Assembly (NCBI RefSeq): GCF_949628265.1
Contig: NC_088787.1
Span: forward strand, 1,602,501 to 1,666,500
DNA from: Cloeon dipterum
Taxonomy: Eukaryota; Arthropoda; Insecta; Ephemeroptera; Baetidae
Length of the DNA: 64,000 nt
Direction: 5' to 3'
The notes under the pieces were generated by a model that saw only the letters and a program-made list of their open reading frames with translations, did not search any database and had not been told where the DNA came from. Each line of letters starts with the position of its first letter. The stretch's first letter is position 1. Below are positions 50,488-61,900 of this stretch, one piece after another. Both the position numbers and the translations under genes were made by a program.

Positions 50488-53400
50488 TCATTCTAACTTG
50501 TGGAGTAGAAACCTTTTGCACCTCGGAAAGGATTGCCCAAAAAATGCATTTGCAGCTTCTTCAATGCATTCGCCACTATCCTTGATTTCCTGTAGAAAGT
50601 ACTGGGCTGCAAGAAATTCAGCAAAATTCTGACGAATGAATAGAACCTCGTTGTTTTCAAACGTGGCAAAGCCATGGCAATTCATTTCTTCAAGCCGTTC
50701 CCTTAACTCACCATCTATTTCTTCTCCTTTGATATGGCAACTTGCTATCTCTTGAAGACGTTCCAAAGCAGTGTCCAATTCCTCTTGAAACGTTTTTTTG
50801 TTGTTCTTGTCATATCCATTCCTGAGCAGAGAGAGTTCCAATTTGTGTTCCACAACTTTTTCGTATATCTGGTACAAGTTTCCTTCGACATTGCTCTGAG
50901 CAACGAAAGAAAGGTCCAAAGGATTTTCCAAGATGTCCTCTGCTGGAAAATCTTTGATGAATCCTTCACATACATCTCGTCTCTTTCCCGTCTTCAGCTG
51001 AATCAACTCGATTTGCTGCTCTTTATCCAAGGGTTCAATCTGTACCAAAACAGCACTTGATGAACACTTTAGGACTGCTTCTGCTGCGTGCGGTCTTGTT
51101 CCGATCCAAACTGATAACAGCTTCTCTTCTAGAGCTTTGATTACTTTCAGTGTTGTTTCTTGGCTTTCAGGAGGGATTTCATCAAACCCATCAAGTAGCA
51201 CAACACATTGCTTGTTTTCTAAGCTCTTGATAATTTCCTCTCGTGAATTTTCGGTGGCTTCCGTGAGAAATTCAATCTCGTCAACAACGTTCTTCTTCTT
51301 TTGGCCTCTGAACTGAACCTTGGGGAGGGAAAAGCGTAAAATTTTGAATTCTGGACTTAGTATTCCGAGCTGAAAAGCGATTTCCCTGAGGATAGTCGTC
51401 TTTCCTGTTCCTGCGAATGAACTCAAGAGCCAGACTTGGATTTTTCCTGCTGATTCCTTGACCAAGCTGTCGAAGCTGACACGCTCTTGTCGATATTCGT
51501 TAGACTTGGTAACTGAAAAGGAGGGTTTGACAAAAGGATCGGGAAACTTCAGAAGATACTGAAGCGTCGAGTTAAGCAAATCCCTATTTTCTTTTGATCC
51601 AGAAATTAACAGACTTGCGAGAAGTTCTTGCAGCGTTTTCTCCTTTTTCAGCTCCTGTCCCTTGAAGATATCGATCAGCTTTTGAAGTTCGTCTATATAG
51701 TTGAAAATTTATTTAATTATACTAACAAATTTATAGAATATAAAAGACCAACCTTTGTTGTGCAAAACGTGGACTAACCATCCACTGTGGTTTGTTGCTG
51801 AAATTTCCATTTCGTGGTTTGTTCCTTTCTTTAAAACAAATATAATATGAGTTACTTTTTTTCATATATTTTTTTTTACAAAAATCAAACACTTACGGCG
51901 TCAAACGATCCCGATTCCTGATTCACAAGGAATAATATTTTTGGTTTTCCAATCCATTGGTAATTTTTCGGTCCGATTAGCTCGCGCAGTACTTCGGAAA
52001 CTGCAGTTTTTTTGTTGTTCATCTGCACGCAAACCTCCATGTCCTGGTTTTCGCTCAGTCGGCCAAACATAAATAGGAAAATGCAGCCAAAGTCGGAGTC
52101 ATTCCCAGAGACTGAAATATAAACTGCATAATTTACGGTATATCACTAAGAGTAGAAGTAAAACCTTTGTTGATTGACTCTCTCAGGTTTTCAATCAGCT
52201 TCAATTCGCTGGTCTCAAAATATAGATTTTGGGACAGTGCGCTTTTAATTTCTTCCGACTTATCAATTGGCTCTGCGGAAAATAGGAACGCAAGGCGGCG
52301 TCGCAATTTTTCCCAACAATAATAATCGCCTCTCTTTTCATTTTCATGTGCGTCAGACATCGAGGAAGCTGAAGGACTTCTGAAATACATAATTTGTTAT
52401 AGCATAAAGCTGATAGCCTTATTATTTCACAACTCAAGAGAATTCATGTTAAATCACCAAGACTCACTTTGAGAAGACGAAACTTCTGCTCTGAGTAAAC
52501 ATCTTTACTTCTGGAGTTTGTTCAGTGTAATTTTTTTGACTCTCGTATTGAATAGCTGTCAGGACATTTATAAAACTCTCGTCCTTCTCAAGCGAGTCTA
52601 AGACCGTGCAAGTATGGCGGGCAAAAGTTGTTCCTGTCTGGTCCCGATTGGCCATGGTCGCTGAGAAAATTATAGCAAAAATTAGATAATAAAATTTGTA
52701 TTGACAATAAGTCTCACTTTCAACCGTTGAGAAGAACACTACCGTGTTCCTCATCAGAGGGCTGTAGGTGATTCGACAAGAGTTTTCGTTCTCGTACGTG
52801 GTATTTTTCTGGTTTCTGTTATGAACTGCGTCTATCAGTTCCCCTCTGCATGGCTAAAATTAATTATTTAACACCATGTTTTCATGATATTAGCTGAGAC
52901 TTACACCAAAGTTGATAAATTTGAGACATTCCTCGAAATTAGTCAGCTTTTTCAGAGACTCGAATATCTCGGTTGTTGTGAAGGAAACAAACAACTCTAT
53001 CGGGTCCGTACTTCTGGCACGCTCTTCTGCGCTCGCGGGAGCATCGTCCTTGAAGTAGTCTGTGAAGATTATTCCATCTCTGTGGCCGTGAGAAAGAATG
53101 TACAGCACAAAAACTGATGGAACATCTTCTGTAAATTCATTACGATAAAATATATTTTATCGAAAAGCTTTATAATATATTTTACCTGAAGTGCCAAATA
53201 ATCGTAGCAGTTTTTCTTGATTGGAGAGAAGTTGGAGCAACTCCCCTTTTCCAGGTGACAAAATACTGCTGAATTTGCAGTTCCGGTTCACTTTGAAGGT
53301 TTTTTCCAGATTCTCTACGTCCTGAGCATCACCTCCACGAATCCAGGCTTCGTTCTTGGTATTTTCAAAGTTGTAGTGAGCAACGAGCACGCAAACACTG

Positions 53401-53517
53401 AGAAGTAAGGTTTTGATTTAATTTTGTCGGATAGTTTCTACGATAGTTATACTTGTCTGCATTTTGTTTGGTTTGGTCGTTCAACACGAAATATCCTAAA
53501 CTAGGTTCGTCAGGCAT
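50488..53517 (-). CDS. Gene E: caspase / pseudo-caspase / NACHT protein, truncated (846 aa)
   Basis: Nine coding exons on the minus strand: 53517-53453, 53397-53186, 53128-52905, 52853-52718, 52660-52468, 52379-52165, 52111-51897, 51828-51753 and 51692-50488. The caspase motifs IRGGDAQD, SHG, PCRG and ANRDQTG are intact. The second caspase-like domain reads FLVNQESGSF and is inactive. NACHT has GTGKTT, LLDGFDEI and GTRP. It is closest to gene C: both share the PSASSM exon 6 start and an insertion in exon 3. The frame ends early in the region after the NACHT (RFLLHKLE) because of what looks like an 11-base deletion relative to C (GTCGATCTGTT missing). It is either a pseudogene or a short caspase-NACHT protein. 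Confidence 0.75.
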
Positions 53518-53879
53518 TTTCCCCCTGAAATAATAAAATATCAGTGAAAACCACTATAGTAAGCTCCGGGTCGTGGAAAAAATTTTGTGTTCAGGCATCG
53601 GGACGGGCTTAAATTTTAACCTGTATTATTAGGTATGTTAGGGGTCCGGGCCTCAAGGAGGTGCCCACCTTTGACGCGTACCTTTCTTAGAGATGGAAGA
53701 AGGTTATGGGAATTTCATTTTTGCCTTTTAACTGCAAGACATTCAATTTAACATGCGAGAACGTCTACCTCACGTGCTAGAAGTAAATTTTTAACTTTTT
53801 TTTTGTCAATATTTGGGGCATTTTTTCCATCGTCGATGGTTCTTCTGTATTTAGTCATAAAAATGAAACAAGACTGAAT

Positions 53880-54480
53880 GGGACAGACCTGACATAATTA
53901 ATAATTTCTCTAAATATTTATATAGAAAAGACGCAATTTGCACTTGACGTTTGGTGCTGGCCGATTTTCGGCGATTAAAGGTTGGCCGGAGACGGCGTTG
54001 CAAAAATAGTGAAAAGTGCCTCCAGGACCGATCTAAAGGTGGGATACCCTGAAAAAGGTCGATAAGGGAACTCAGGTGGTAGGGCTTGCTGAGACGTTTC
54101 GTTTAAGACCTCGTAACTCGAAATCCACTAATCTGTTGAATTTTAACAAAAATAAAACTATTTTCGCCTGGGCACTTTCCGAGTTGTAAAAGGCGGGAAT
54201 CCGTAAAAAATTTAATTTTTCTATGAGTGTTAGAAATCTCAAAATCGGTGTCCAGACCTGCGTCGGGCTTGCGTGTGTGGTGGAATGGCAATTATCGGAA
54301 AAAATTAAATTCCACGCCGAACAGTATGTATTGTAACTGAACCCGATTGGGGTCCATGTGGCCCGCGGGCTCCGTGGGCCTGTCAAAAATAAAAAAATCC
54401 TCGTTTTCCTTCGGTTTAATTTTTTTTCGTATTTCCAAAGGGCCGTAACTGGTTCGCACTAGGGCTGGGTGTCAATATTT
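53880..54480. other. Intergenic stretch upstream of gene E
   Basis: GC-richer than its surroundings (GGTGCTGGCCGATTTTCGGC, GGTTGGCCGGAGACGGCG). Short open frames on the minus strand show no domain. A segment at 54145-54175 (AATAAAACTATTTTCGCCTG) resembles 15297-15320 (AATAAAACCATTTTCGCCTT), suggesting another dispersed repeat. Confidence 0.4.
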
Positions 54481-54519
54481 GGATGATCAATCAAGCTTAC
54501 TGTTTTAAAAGCCTGTCTG

Positions 54520-56300
54520 CCGTTCCACTGCGCGCGGCTAGTCGGCCGGAGTTTGAGGAGAGAGGAGCAAAGAGCAACTCAAGCATGAAAGTTAATCGCA
54601 CTTTTATCGCAGCAGTCAGCAGAAGGAACACATTAATTTAATTCCCAATTATTGTGAATAATTTTTTGAAGAAAAAAATTCTGCAATTTTGCATTAGAAA
54701 ATATTATTTCTATTAACTTTCTCTGTGTTATCTCTGTTTAATTACGAAGCAGTCCAATCCATATATTTTAATAATTATTATTTTAAGTAATTATTTTTTC
54801 AAGCGACGAATAGAATAAATTGCAAAGCCGGGGACCAAGTAACCCTAAAAACGTTTGACTTGCCTAACAGTTGATCGGGGCAAATATTTACGATCTCACA
54901 ATTTTATGAGATAGCAACAACTCGCTGTCGCCGCGCGGACGTGCACACTCGCGACTCGCGACAGCAGATTTTTCCTTGTGGCGTGCGTGCGGTTGCGTTG
55001 CTGCTGGCTGGTTGGTTTTTTCTCGCCTCTCACGACCGACTCTCGAGAGTTAGACTTTTTTGTATAAAGTGATTCTCCGCGGTATAACACTCTCCTCACT
55101 GTCAGTGTAATTTCCTCATAAATCCTCACACGCGCACGCATAGAGGCACGAGGCAGCAGCAAAAGTCGAGCTAATTAAAGAATTGCCCACCGCAGCGGAA
55201 TTGCGTCCGTTCTTGCCGCGTTTTGGGCCACCTCCGAGGACCTCCTGCCGGTCGGCTCCAGCGCAGAGCGAGCAAGAGCAACACGCGCACGAAAGGCTAA
55301 GAACCAAAAACCGCTCTCATGGTCACCCGGTTAGCCGCATTTTTATCGCAGCAGTCAGCTGGCGGCCTAGATTATTTTAATTCGCAAGCTTTGTGGCTTT
55401 AAAAATATGCAAGGTTGCCAAAAATAAATTAATTTCATTAATTTTCTTGCCGTGTTTTATCTATTTACTAACACGTTTAACGTGCAGGAAAACTTTTGTC
55501 ATCAGAAGTTTTATTTTACGTTAATTTCCGCATGTTATTTAAAATAGAAGAAGTTATATTTAAATATTTCACATGCATCCCACAAACAGTTGCGCGTTTG
55601 GTGGGCGGATGAGGAAGAGAGAGAGAGAAACAACACGCGCACGAAAGTCTAGGGGCCACTGGACCACTCTCAAGGCCGCTCGGTTTATCGCACTCTTATC
55701 GCATCCGTCAGCACACTTCAAACATTATTATCTCTTTGTCTAAATTTTAGACGCAAAAAATATGAAATCTATTAACACTTGCTTTGTTTTCTCTGTTCGT
55801 TTTACTGACGACTCCGCAAAAAATCCAATACTATAATTTAAAAAAAAATAAATGTAATTAGAATAATAATTATTCCCATTTACCTTTTTCAATAAATCCT
55901 CGATGCTATATAAACGTTAGCACGAATCATAATAAATTGCAGATACGCGGCGGGAACAATTAACCAAAAAAAAAACATTTGACTTACCTAATAGTTGATC
56001 TCACATTTAGTCAGAGAACTCTTGAAAATTTTCAGGGCAGCTGCTGTCGAAATTTCAAGAGGGACGCGCAGCTGGCCGCGCGGACGTCAAAACTCGCGAC
56101 TCGCGGCACCGGCTTCTCGTCGTGGTGTGCGTGCGGAGCGGCTGCGGCTCGCTGGCGTGTCGCCTCTCTGGAGTTAGACTTTTTCACAGATAGTGTGTCA
56201 CCGCGGTTTCACACTCCTCTCTGGCAGTTCAACACTCGGCCGCACAGAGGCGGCAGCAGCCAATCTCGTCTTGAGATAAAAATGATTTATTTTGTTACGC
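54520..56300 (+). repeat. Right arm of the long inverted repeat (GC-rich flank repeat)
   Basis: Plus-oriented flank repeat. 54900-55340 is nearly the exact reverse complement of 38940-39300, including a TATAAAGTGATTCTCCGCGG segment and GACCTCCTGCCGGTCGGCTC. 55560-56300 mirrors 38700-37970, with GTTGATCTCACATTTAGTCA and GCACCGGCTTCTCGTCGTGG. Small ORFs inside occur at mirrored positions in both arms because of the copy relationship and do not look like genes. Confidence 0.8.
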
Positions 56301-56559
56301 ACCGCACTCTGATTTTTTACTTACACACGCGGCAATTGTACATTAAATTCTTAAATAAAAATTAATTGTTTTCAATTTTAAATAATTTTTCTGTTGTAGA
56401 AAAAAATGTTATACTTGACCATCCAAGCAGAGAAATGGAAGATTCGTTAAGCACACGACAAATTTTAATAAATCGAATTATATATGCTACTCTTTTTTGA
56501 CGGATGAATTTGTAGAATTTAAACAAATTTTAATATTGATTAGTGGATAGTTATTTTTT

Positions 56560-56910
56560 CACGTTAATCGATGCTATCGAATCGTCAGCACGAGGGGGGA
56601 AATAACAAGTTGCCCTAATTACATTTTTTTGATTTACCTCATTGTTGATCTCACATTTGGTCAGACAACTCTTGAAAATTTTCAGGGCAGCTTCCCTCTC
56701 ACGATGTTAAGAGAGAGCAACACGCCGTCGCCGCGTGGTCGGTCACACTCGCGACTCGCGGCAGCTGCTTGTTGATGTGTGCATGCGCCGTGCGGAGCGG
56801 TGCGGCTGCACGGCAAATTCGCTGCCTCTCACGAGCTACACTTTTTCACGCTGAACGTTAGTCACTTCAGCTGCCAATCTCGCTGAGATAAAGAAGATTA
56901 TTTTTGCTAT
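56560..56910 (+). repeat. Additional copy of the GC-rich flank repeat
   Basis: Contains GTTGATCTCACATTTGGTCA, TTGAAAATTTTCAGGGCAGC and a shortened GC-rich core, in the same orientation as 54520-56300. It is the last copy in the window; none is seen to the right, where single-copy genes begin. Confidence 0.65.
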
Positions 56911-57661
56911 CCATTACACGCACGTGTGTATAAGACATTAAATTGGACTTTTTGTTATTCAACTGCAAATTAAATTCAGTAAAAAAGTTAAATGCTACAC
57001 TGAAAGTGATTTGGATATTTTTTTGAGCTGCTTAAAGTTGTTGAAAACAATAACACAAGTTAAAAATAACTGTAATCTGGGTTTCAGATGTTTACGGCCA
57101 TACGCGATAAGCAGAATTTATTTTATAAAACCTAAATTAATTAAAGCTGACAACAAACTGGCATATTTTTTGTCTCGACGCATACAGAACTTTCTCACAT
57201 TCATGAATTTTGATTAATTAAAACAAAAAAGGATATTCGCGAGAGGGCAAACTTTTGTGAAGGTTTTTTCTTTTGTTGGAAAAATGAAAATAAATATTGA
57301 CAAGCAGCAGAATCTGTTTATTTTTACATGAAAAGAGTTTGTACACTTAAATCGATTGCAATCGGAGACTCTTTGTTTTTTAGTCTCTTTTAAAATACTA
57401 AAATTCAACTATATAGTTTGACACAATCTACACTATTACTAAATTTACATTTTATTCTACATACCAATCAGCAATTTGCTGGCCTGAAATTGTTTAAGTT
57501 TAATGTTTGTATAGAAACGTACTAATTGACGTTTCTCTGTCTACCATAATTTCCCAAGTATATAAGTATAACAGTTTGACATATTTTAAAATTCACCACA
57601 CTTTTCTTCAAACTGTTGGTTCCAGCAAGATTTTTTGGGCTGGTGCAATTTTTGTTCAAAT
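56911..57661. other. AT-rich intergenic region
   Basis: No gene that I can support. On the minus strand a TTTATT at 57451-57456 gives a candidate AATAAA polyadenylation signal for the gene ending at 57662. Confidence 0.4.
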
Positions 57662-58900
57662 TCACTGCTGGAATTCCCGCCTTTTTTCTCGAACTTGTTT
57701 ACCACGGCGTCTGCATCTGGAACCTGAAGATGTGATTTCTTGATCCTGGACAGGAAGCCCAGCAGCTAGAACGTGGGCAGAAAATTAGAATCAAAAATTG
57801 TTAAGGTCAAATTATAATTCACCTTGTTGGGGAATGCTTGGAGTAGAAAGTCTTGGTTGATAGGGTTGGCGCTGTTGTTGCACCGAAGAAATGTTTCCAC
57901 CGAGATTCTGAGTCAGCTGGTTCGGTGGTGCGGGGTGATTCAAATTCCCGCTCGACTGCAGGGCGAGTCCGCCTCCATTTTGCGGCAAATTTGCACCGAC
58001 TACAAACATCAAAGTGAGAAATAAAAATAGAGTACATTAGAATCACCCAGCAAGAAATCGGATATTTGGTTGATATACTTTTTAACAGCCTATGTCTTTG
58101 ACGAAGTTTCTGAGCCTACCAATCGATAAAAAGTGCAGCGCGACGTTAAGAACTTTTTTCCCGCCAAAACAATATGAATGCGAGAAGTGCGCATGCGTGA
58201 GAGCTGCGGCTTGATCGACAATTAAGGCATTCGTCTCTCTGTAAGTGTTCAAACCAGCTCTCACGCATTCATATTGTTTTGGCGGGAAAAATGTTAATTG
58301 GTAAAATATCCATTTAACCTTCAAGAATTGATTGGTTTGCTGAGAAACCTGTCAATGACGGTTTATAAAATAACAAATGAGTGTAATTATTATACCCTGT
58401 GGAGAGAAGGAAGGCTGAGACAGTCCAATCAGAGGAATAGAGGGACGGAAATATGGTCTAGCCAGATTTTGGGGGCTCATCCCGTAGCAAGGTGCATATT
58501 GATCTTGAGGACGCTCCAAAAGTCCTGGAAATTTAATTTACATTATATTCACCAGCAGAAAAATTCAATAACGAACCTCGCAGTCCGAATGGTTGCACAG
58601 GTTGATTTTGAAACTGAGGTAGCATCGGAATTCCACCCTGAGGAGCCTGGTTTTCGTGGTTAAACACAGATCTATTTATTCTCGGATCAAGACCTGCAGT
58701 TGGGGGCTGTCCATGAACTGACAATCGACGAATAAGTGTAAGGAAAATTTATAAGTTGTTCGAAATTTACCATCACGCAGGAGATGGAAACTGCATTCTT
58801 CGCATCGTATCAGTGATACGTGAATGGGATTGCGACACATGTCACAATATCGTGATTGTTCCCTCATGTCCATTTTAGTTTCGACGAATTCTTCACACAC
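57662..58900 (-). CDS. Pro/Gln-rich protein with N-terminal CX2C-X10-CX2C motif (5' end uncertain)
   Basis: Five exons join in phase on the minus strand: 58900-58771, 58717-58577, 58524-58396, 57999-57823 and 57765-57662 (226 codons visible). The first shown exon is preceded by a splice acceptor, so there is at least one further upstream exon; an internal ATG lies at 58873. It encodes YCDMC followed ten residues later by CEECSFH, a pattern fitting a zinc-binding ribbon or B-box-like fold. The remainder is rich in Pro, Gln and Asn (QFQNQPVQPFG, NISSVQQQRQPYQPR) and ends in a basic RCRRRGKQVREKRREFQQ. I do not recognise the gene. The composition suggests a disordered adaptor or regulatory protein. 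A small inverted-repeat element sits in the third intron. Confidence 0.65.
58149..58295. mobile_element. Small inverted-repeat (MITE-like) element
   Basis: The left end (CCCGCCAAAACAATATGAAT) is repeated in inverse at the right end (ATTCATATTGTTTTGGCGGG), and GCGTGAGAGCT pairs with AGCTCTCACGC inside, giving about 147 bases with arms of roughly 40-55 bases. A truncated relative is at 10276-10395. It lies within an intron of the minus-strand Pro/Gln-rich gene. Confidence 0.8.
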
Positions 58901-61900
58901 CTGAAACGAGACGAGCTTTGAATACTTTTCTTTTGTTAAAATCTTGACAAAAATTTCAAATTTTCCCTGAATCTGTAAAACTTTGAAACAAAAATTAGCA
59001 CGGTCTCGAAATGATTAGATATTTTTTAAAATTTCAAGCAAAAATTCATTACATTTTATTTTATACTGACCAGTACGTTGAGCTTGGATGAAAAGTACAC
59101 CTTTATACTCCAGGGTTGGCGATCAACTGGCTTTTTCAAGCCTCACCTGACTCAACTCTGCAACGCACTCTGGTGGCAGGGGAGTTAATCACAGTATGAA
59201 GGCGCCATTTATTTAAAATTTCACCGATTCTCATTTTTTTCATTTGCGATATTTTAGACATTGGAAATCAATAAATTTTCTCCCTGAAATAGTAATAATT
59301 GTCACGTGGCGGTTTTGCCCCTTCAAGCAGTATGGGCCAGCTTTTGCTTCTCAGAAAGCGAGAAATAAAAAAAAATTATATTTTAATACAATTAATTAAC
59401 TCAAGTGTATTATCTTGGAACAATTAATCAACAAATTATTCATGCATCAAACGTTGCTAACAAGGTCTTCAAATCCTTTGGCTAATTTATTGTTACGCTT
59501 GAAATATGTAAAAAATATAAAATTGAAGTAAATACAAATTAATTAAATTCATAAATAAATTAAATAGTAAAACACATGTGAAATGATATTAATTTAAATA
59601 AAATAATCCTTTTATAATTAATTTTAAGTTTCTCCGTTATTTATTTTTCATTTTATATCTCCTTTGTCGCATTTATATGATAAATTAAGTGTAATCGCCT
59701 TATAGAATTTTTACTGTGGCTTTTTTCGTCCCAAAAACTAATTAAAAAATTTAATTTGCATGATAAAATATAGTTTTTCTAGATTTTGAAGACTGAAATG
59801 TTTTAAAATAGAATCAATGATCACGTAAAAATATATTCTGTGCATCAGAGGAGGTCAAGACGAGTCTAACCAGGATTATTAATATTTTTTTAATTCCCGT
59901 ATGTGCCAGAGGATGGTTTCGACGACTACTCTGCGCCGTAATTCGCACTAAAAGGCAACGATTGGCCGGGTTTCAAGTCCGTATTTGCGTTTAGAGCGAT
60001 TTTTTGCAATTAAAGAATAACGATATTTATTTCGTTTGTTTACAAATCGATGCTTCAAACTCTCCCGCGGAAAAGCTCAGCAAACAGCTGCTTGCAAACG
60101 ACCTTCAAGAAGCTCTTAGCACGGCCAACACAGAGGAGAGGATCCGCACTTTTGAAGCGCTGTTGTGCCCCAAGATAAATCACATACGGGAAGAGCATGC
60201 ATGCAAGGCGTTTCTCCCTCTCCCACTCAATTCCAATATGGCGCTGCTGCGAATCCTTGCCTCAAGAGCCCAAACTCTCACCACATGTGCATGTGGCACG
60301 CATAATATGTGTCGTTCAGTCCAAGAAGCAGCAAACACGTCCGTGCTTGTTTATTTTCTGCGCGCCCGAATATTTTGAATTTAAGGTAAGATTTTTTTGG
60401 ATTTTTGTACGAATATGCGGTTAATCATTAAGAGGAATGTGTCAGGAATGATACTCACTAAGAGATATGCAATTCACACTCACGATGACACAGATATTTT
60501 AGGAAATAGAAAAACAATATTTCCAATTCCATCATTGGCGAGTTTGAGCTTACGTTAATTTATCAACACATTTTTTTTAAATCGCTGGCTCCTGTCTCGA
60601 AACGCATCAGGCCCAAAACCATTTCCTCGGTGGGCCGCGGTCAAAGTAGGCCACCAGACCGGCCCCCAAACGGCCGTCGGACCGGGCCCGACACTCGATT
60701 AATTTAATTCCTCTAAATATCACGTCAAAAATCGTGTAACCGAGATCTGTGAATAGCAATTTTTACCCTGAGTGCCTGAAATTTTGAATTTAATTATTTT
60801 GCAAAGCCAGAAATTAATTTATTTTCGTCAGTTGGTAGAATTATTTAATATAGGCACGTTCCCGTCAAGAAAATTGTGCAACCTAGTGAATTTAAATTAC
60901 GACCCTGAGTCCCTGACGCAAATGCGGCTGCAAAATTTGCGGCAAAACAACAGCCTGCTATCCCCTCGAACCTGTTACCTTGGGAATTGTTCCCTGTTCA
61001 AATTATAATATTTAATTTCAGCTCTTAGAGAAATTTAACTGTCTCTCTTTTTTGATGAGGAAATGAGAGAGCTAAATTCGAGCGCTTGAAAATTGGGAGT
61101 ATGCAACCCGCGGTGACTGCAAGTTTCGCACTTTGCATAACTTTATCATTTTTTTTTTAATATTCTTGCTCTCTTTTGCAGTTAAAAAATAAAAAAAATG
61201 CAATTTAAAACGAGTCATATCTCTATTATTTCAGTTTACCCATTAATTAAAAATTAATAAAGCAGAGAGTTAGTAGCATTCTTGGTTTGGAGCAAGAAAA
61301 TATTAAAAAATCTTAAATTATGCTCAAGGAAGTTTTGGTAAACGGCTAAAAGAACCAAAAATAGCAGCCGGATCTGACTGGCCTGCGATTTCCAGACGCA
61401 ATGTCTCAACAAACTATGAAGAATTAGTATTAATTAATTAGAACACGACTAAAATTACAAAATTTCTCCTAGAGGAAACATAAGTGGTACACTCTGGCTA
61501 ATTTTAATGCGGTAAATATTATTTTCATCCCTATAATAATATATATCAACGGGTCATTATTTTAAACTATGTATGACAGAGCAAGAAGAATTTATGGGGC
61601 GTACTTGCGTCATTTTTAGGTTCAACTTCGCAGAAAAAGAGGGCAATTCGAGCGAATTGACGCAGGGCACGAATAAAAGTACCTCTCGGCTTTGTAAAGC
61701 ACTTTATTCTAGTCATTTTGAGAAGAATTTTCGAGCGTACTTCACATAGGGGTTAATCAAGAACGCTTGAGGCCACGTGATCGCATTTAATTTCGCTTCG
61801 ATCCCCACTTCCACTCCCTTCTCGTTTGCCACGCCCCTCAATTCCTCCGATCCTATATGCGCCATGTATGAATCACAGTCCCTTTCGCGCCACTCGAATT

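Noticed and set aside
3063-53517. Bacterial origin or contamination, because caspase-NTPase fusions and ankyrin arrays also occur in bacteria
   Set aside because: All copies have eight spliceosomal introns at conserved phases and are embedded in eukaryotic repeats next to an insect-type yellow gene.
54896-56365. Open frames of 60-128 codons in the GC-rich repeat
   Set aside because: They recur in mirrored or shifted form in repeat copies and are interrupted differently in each.
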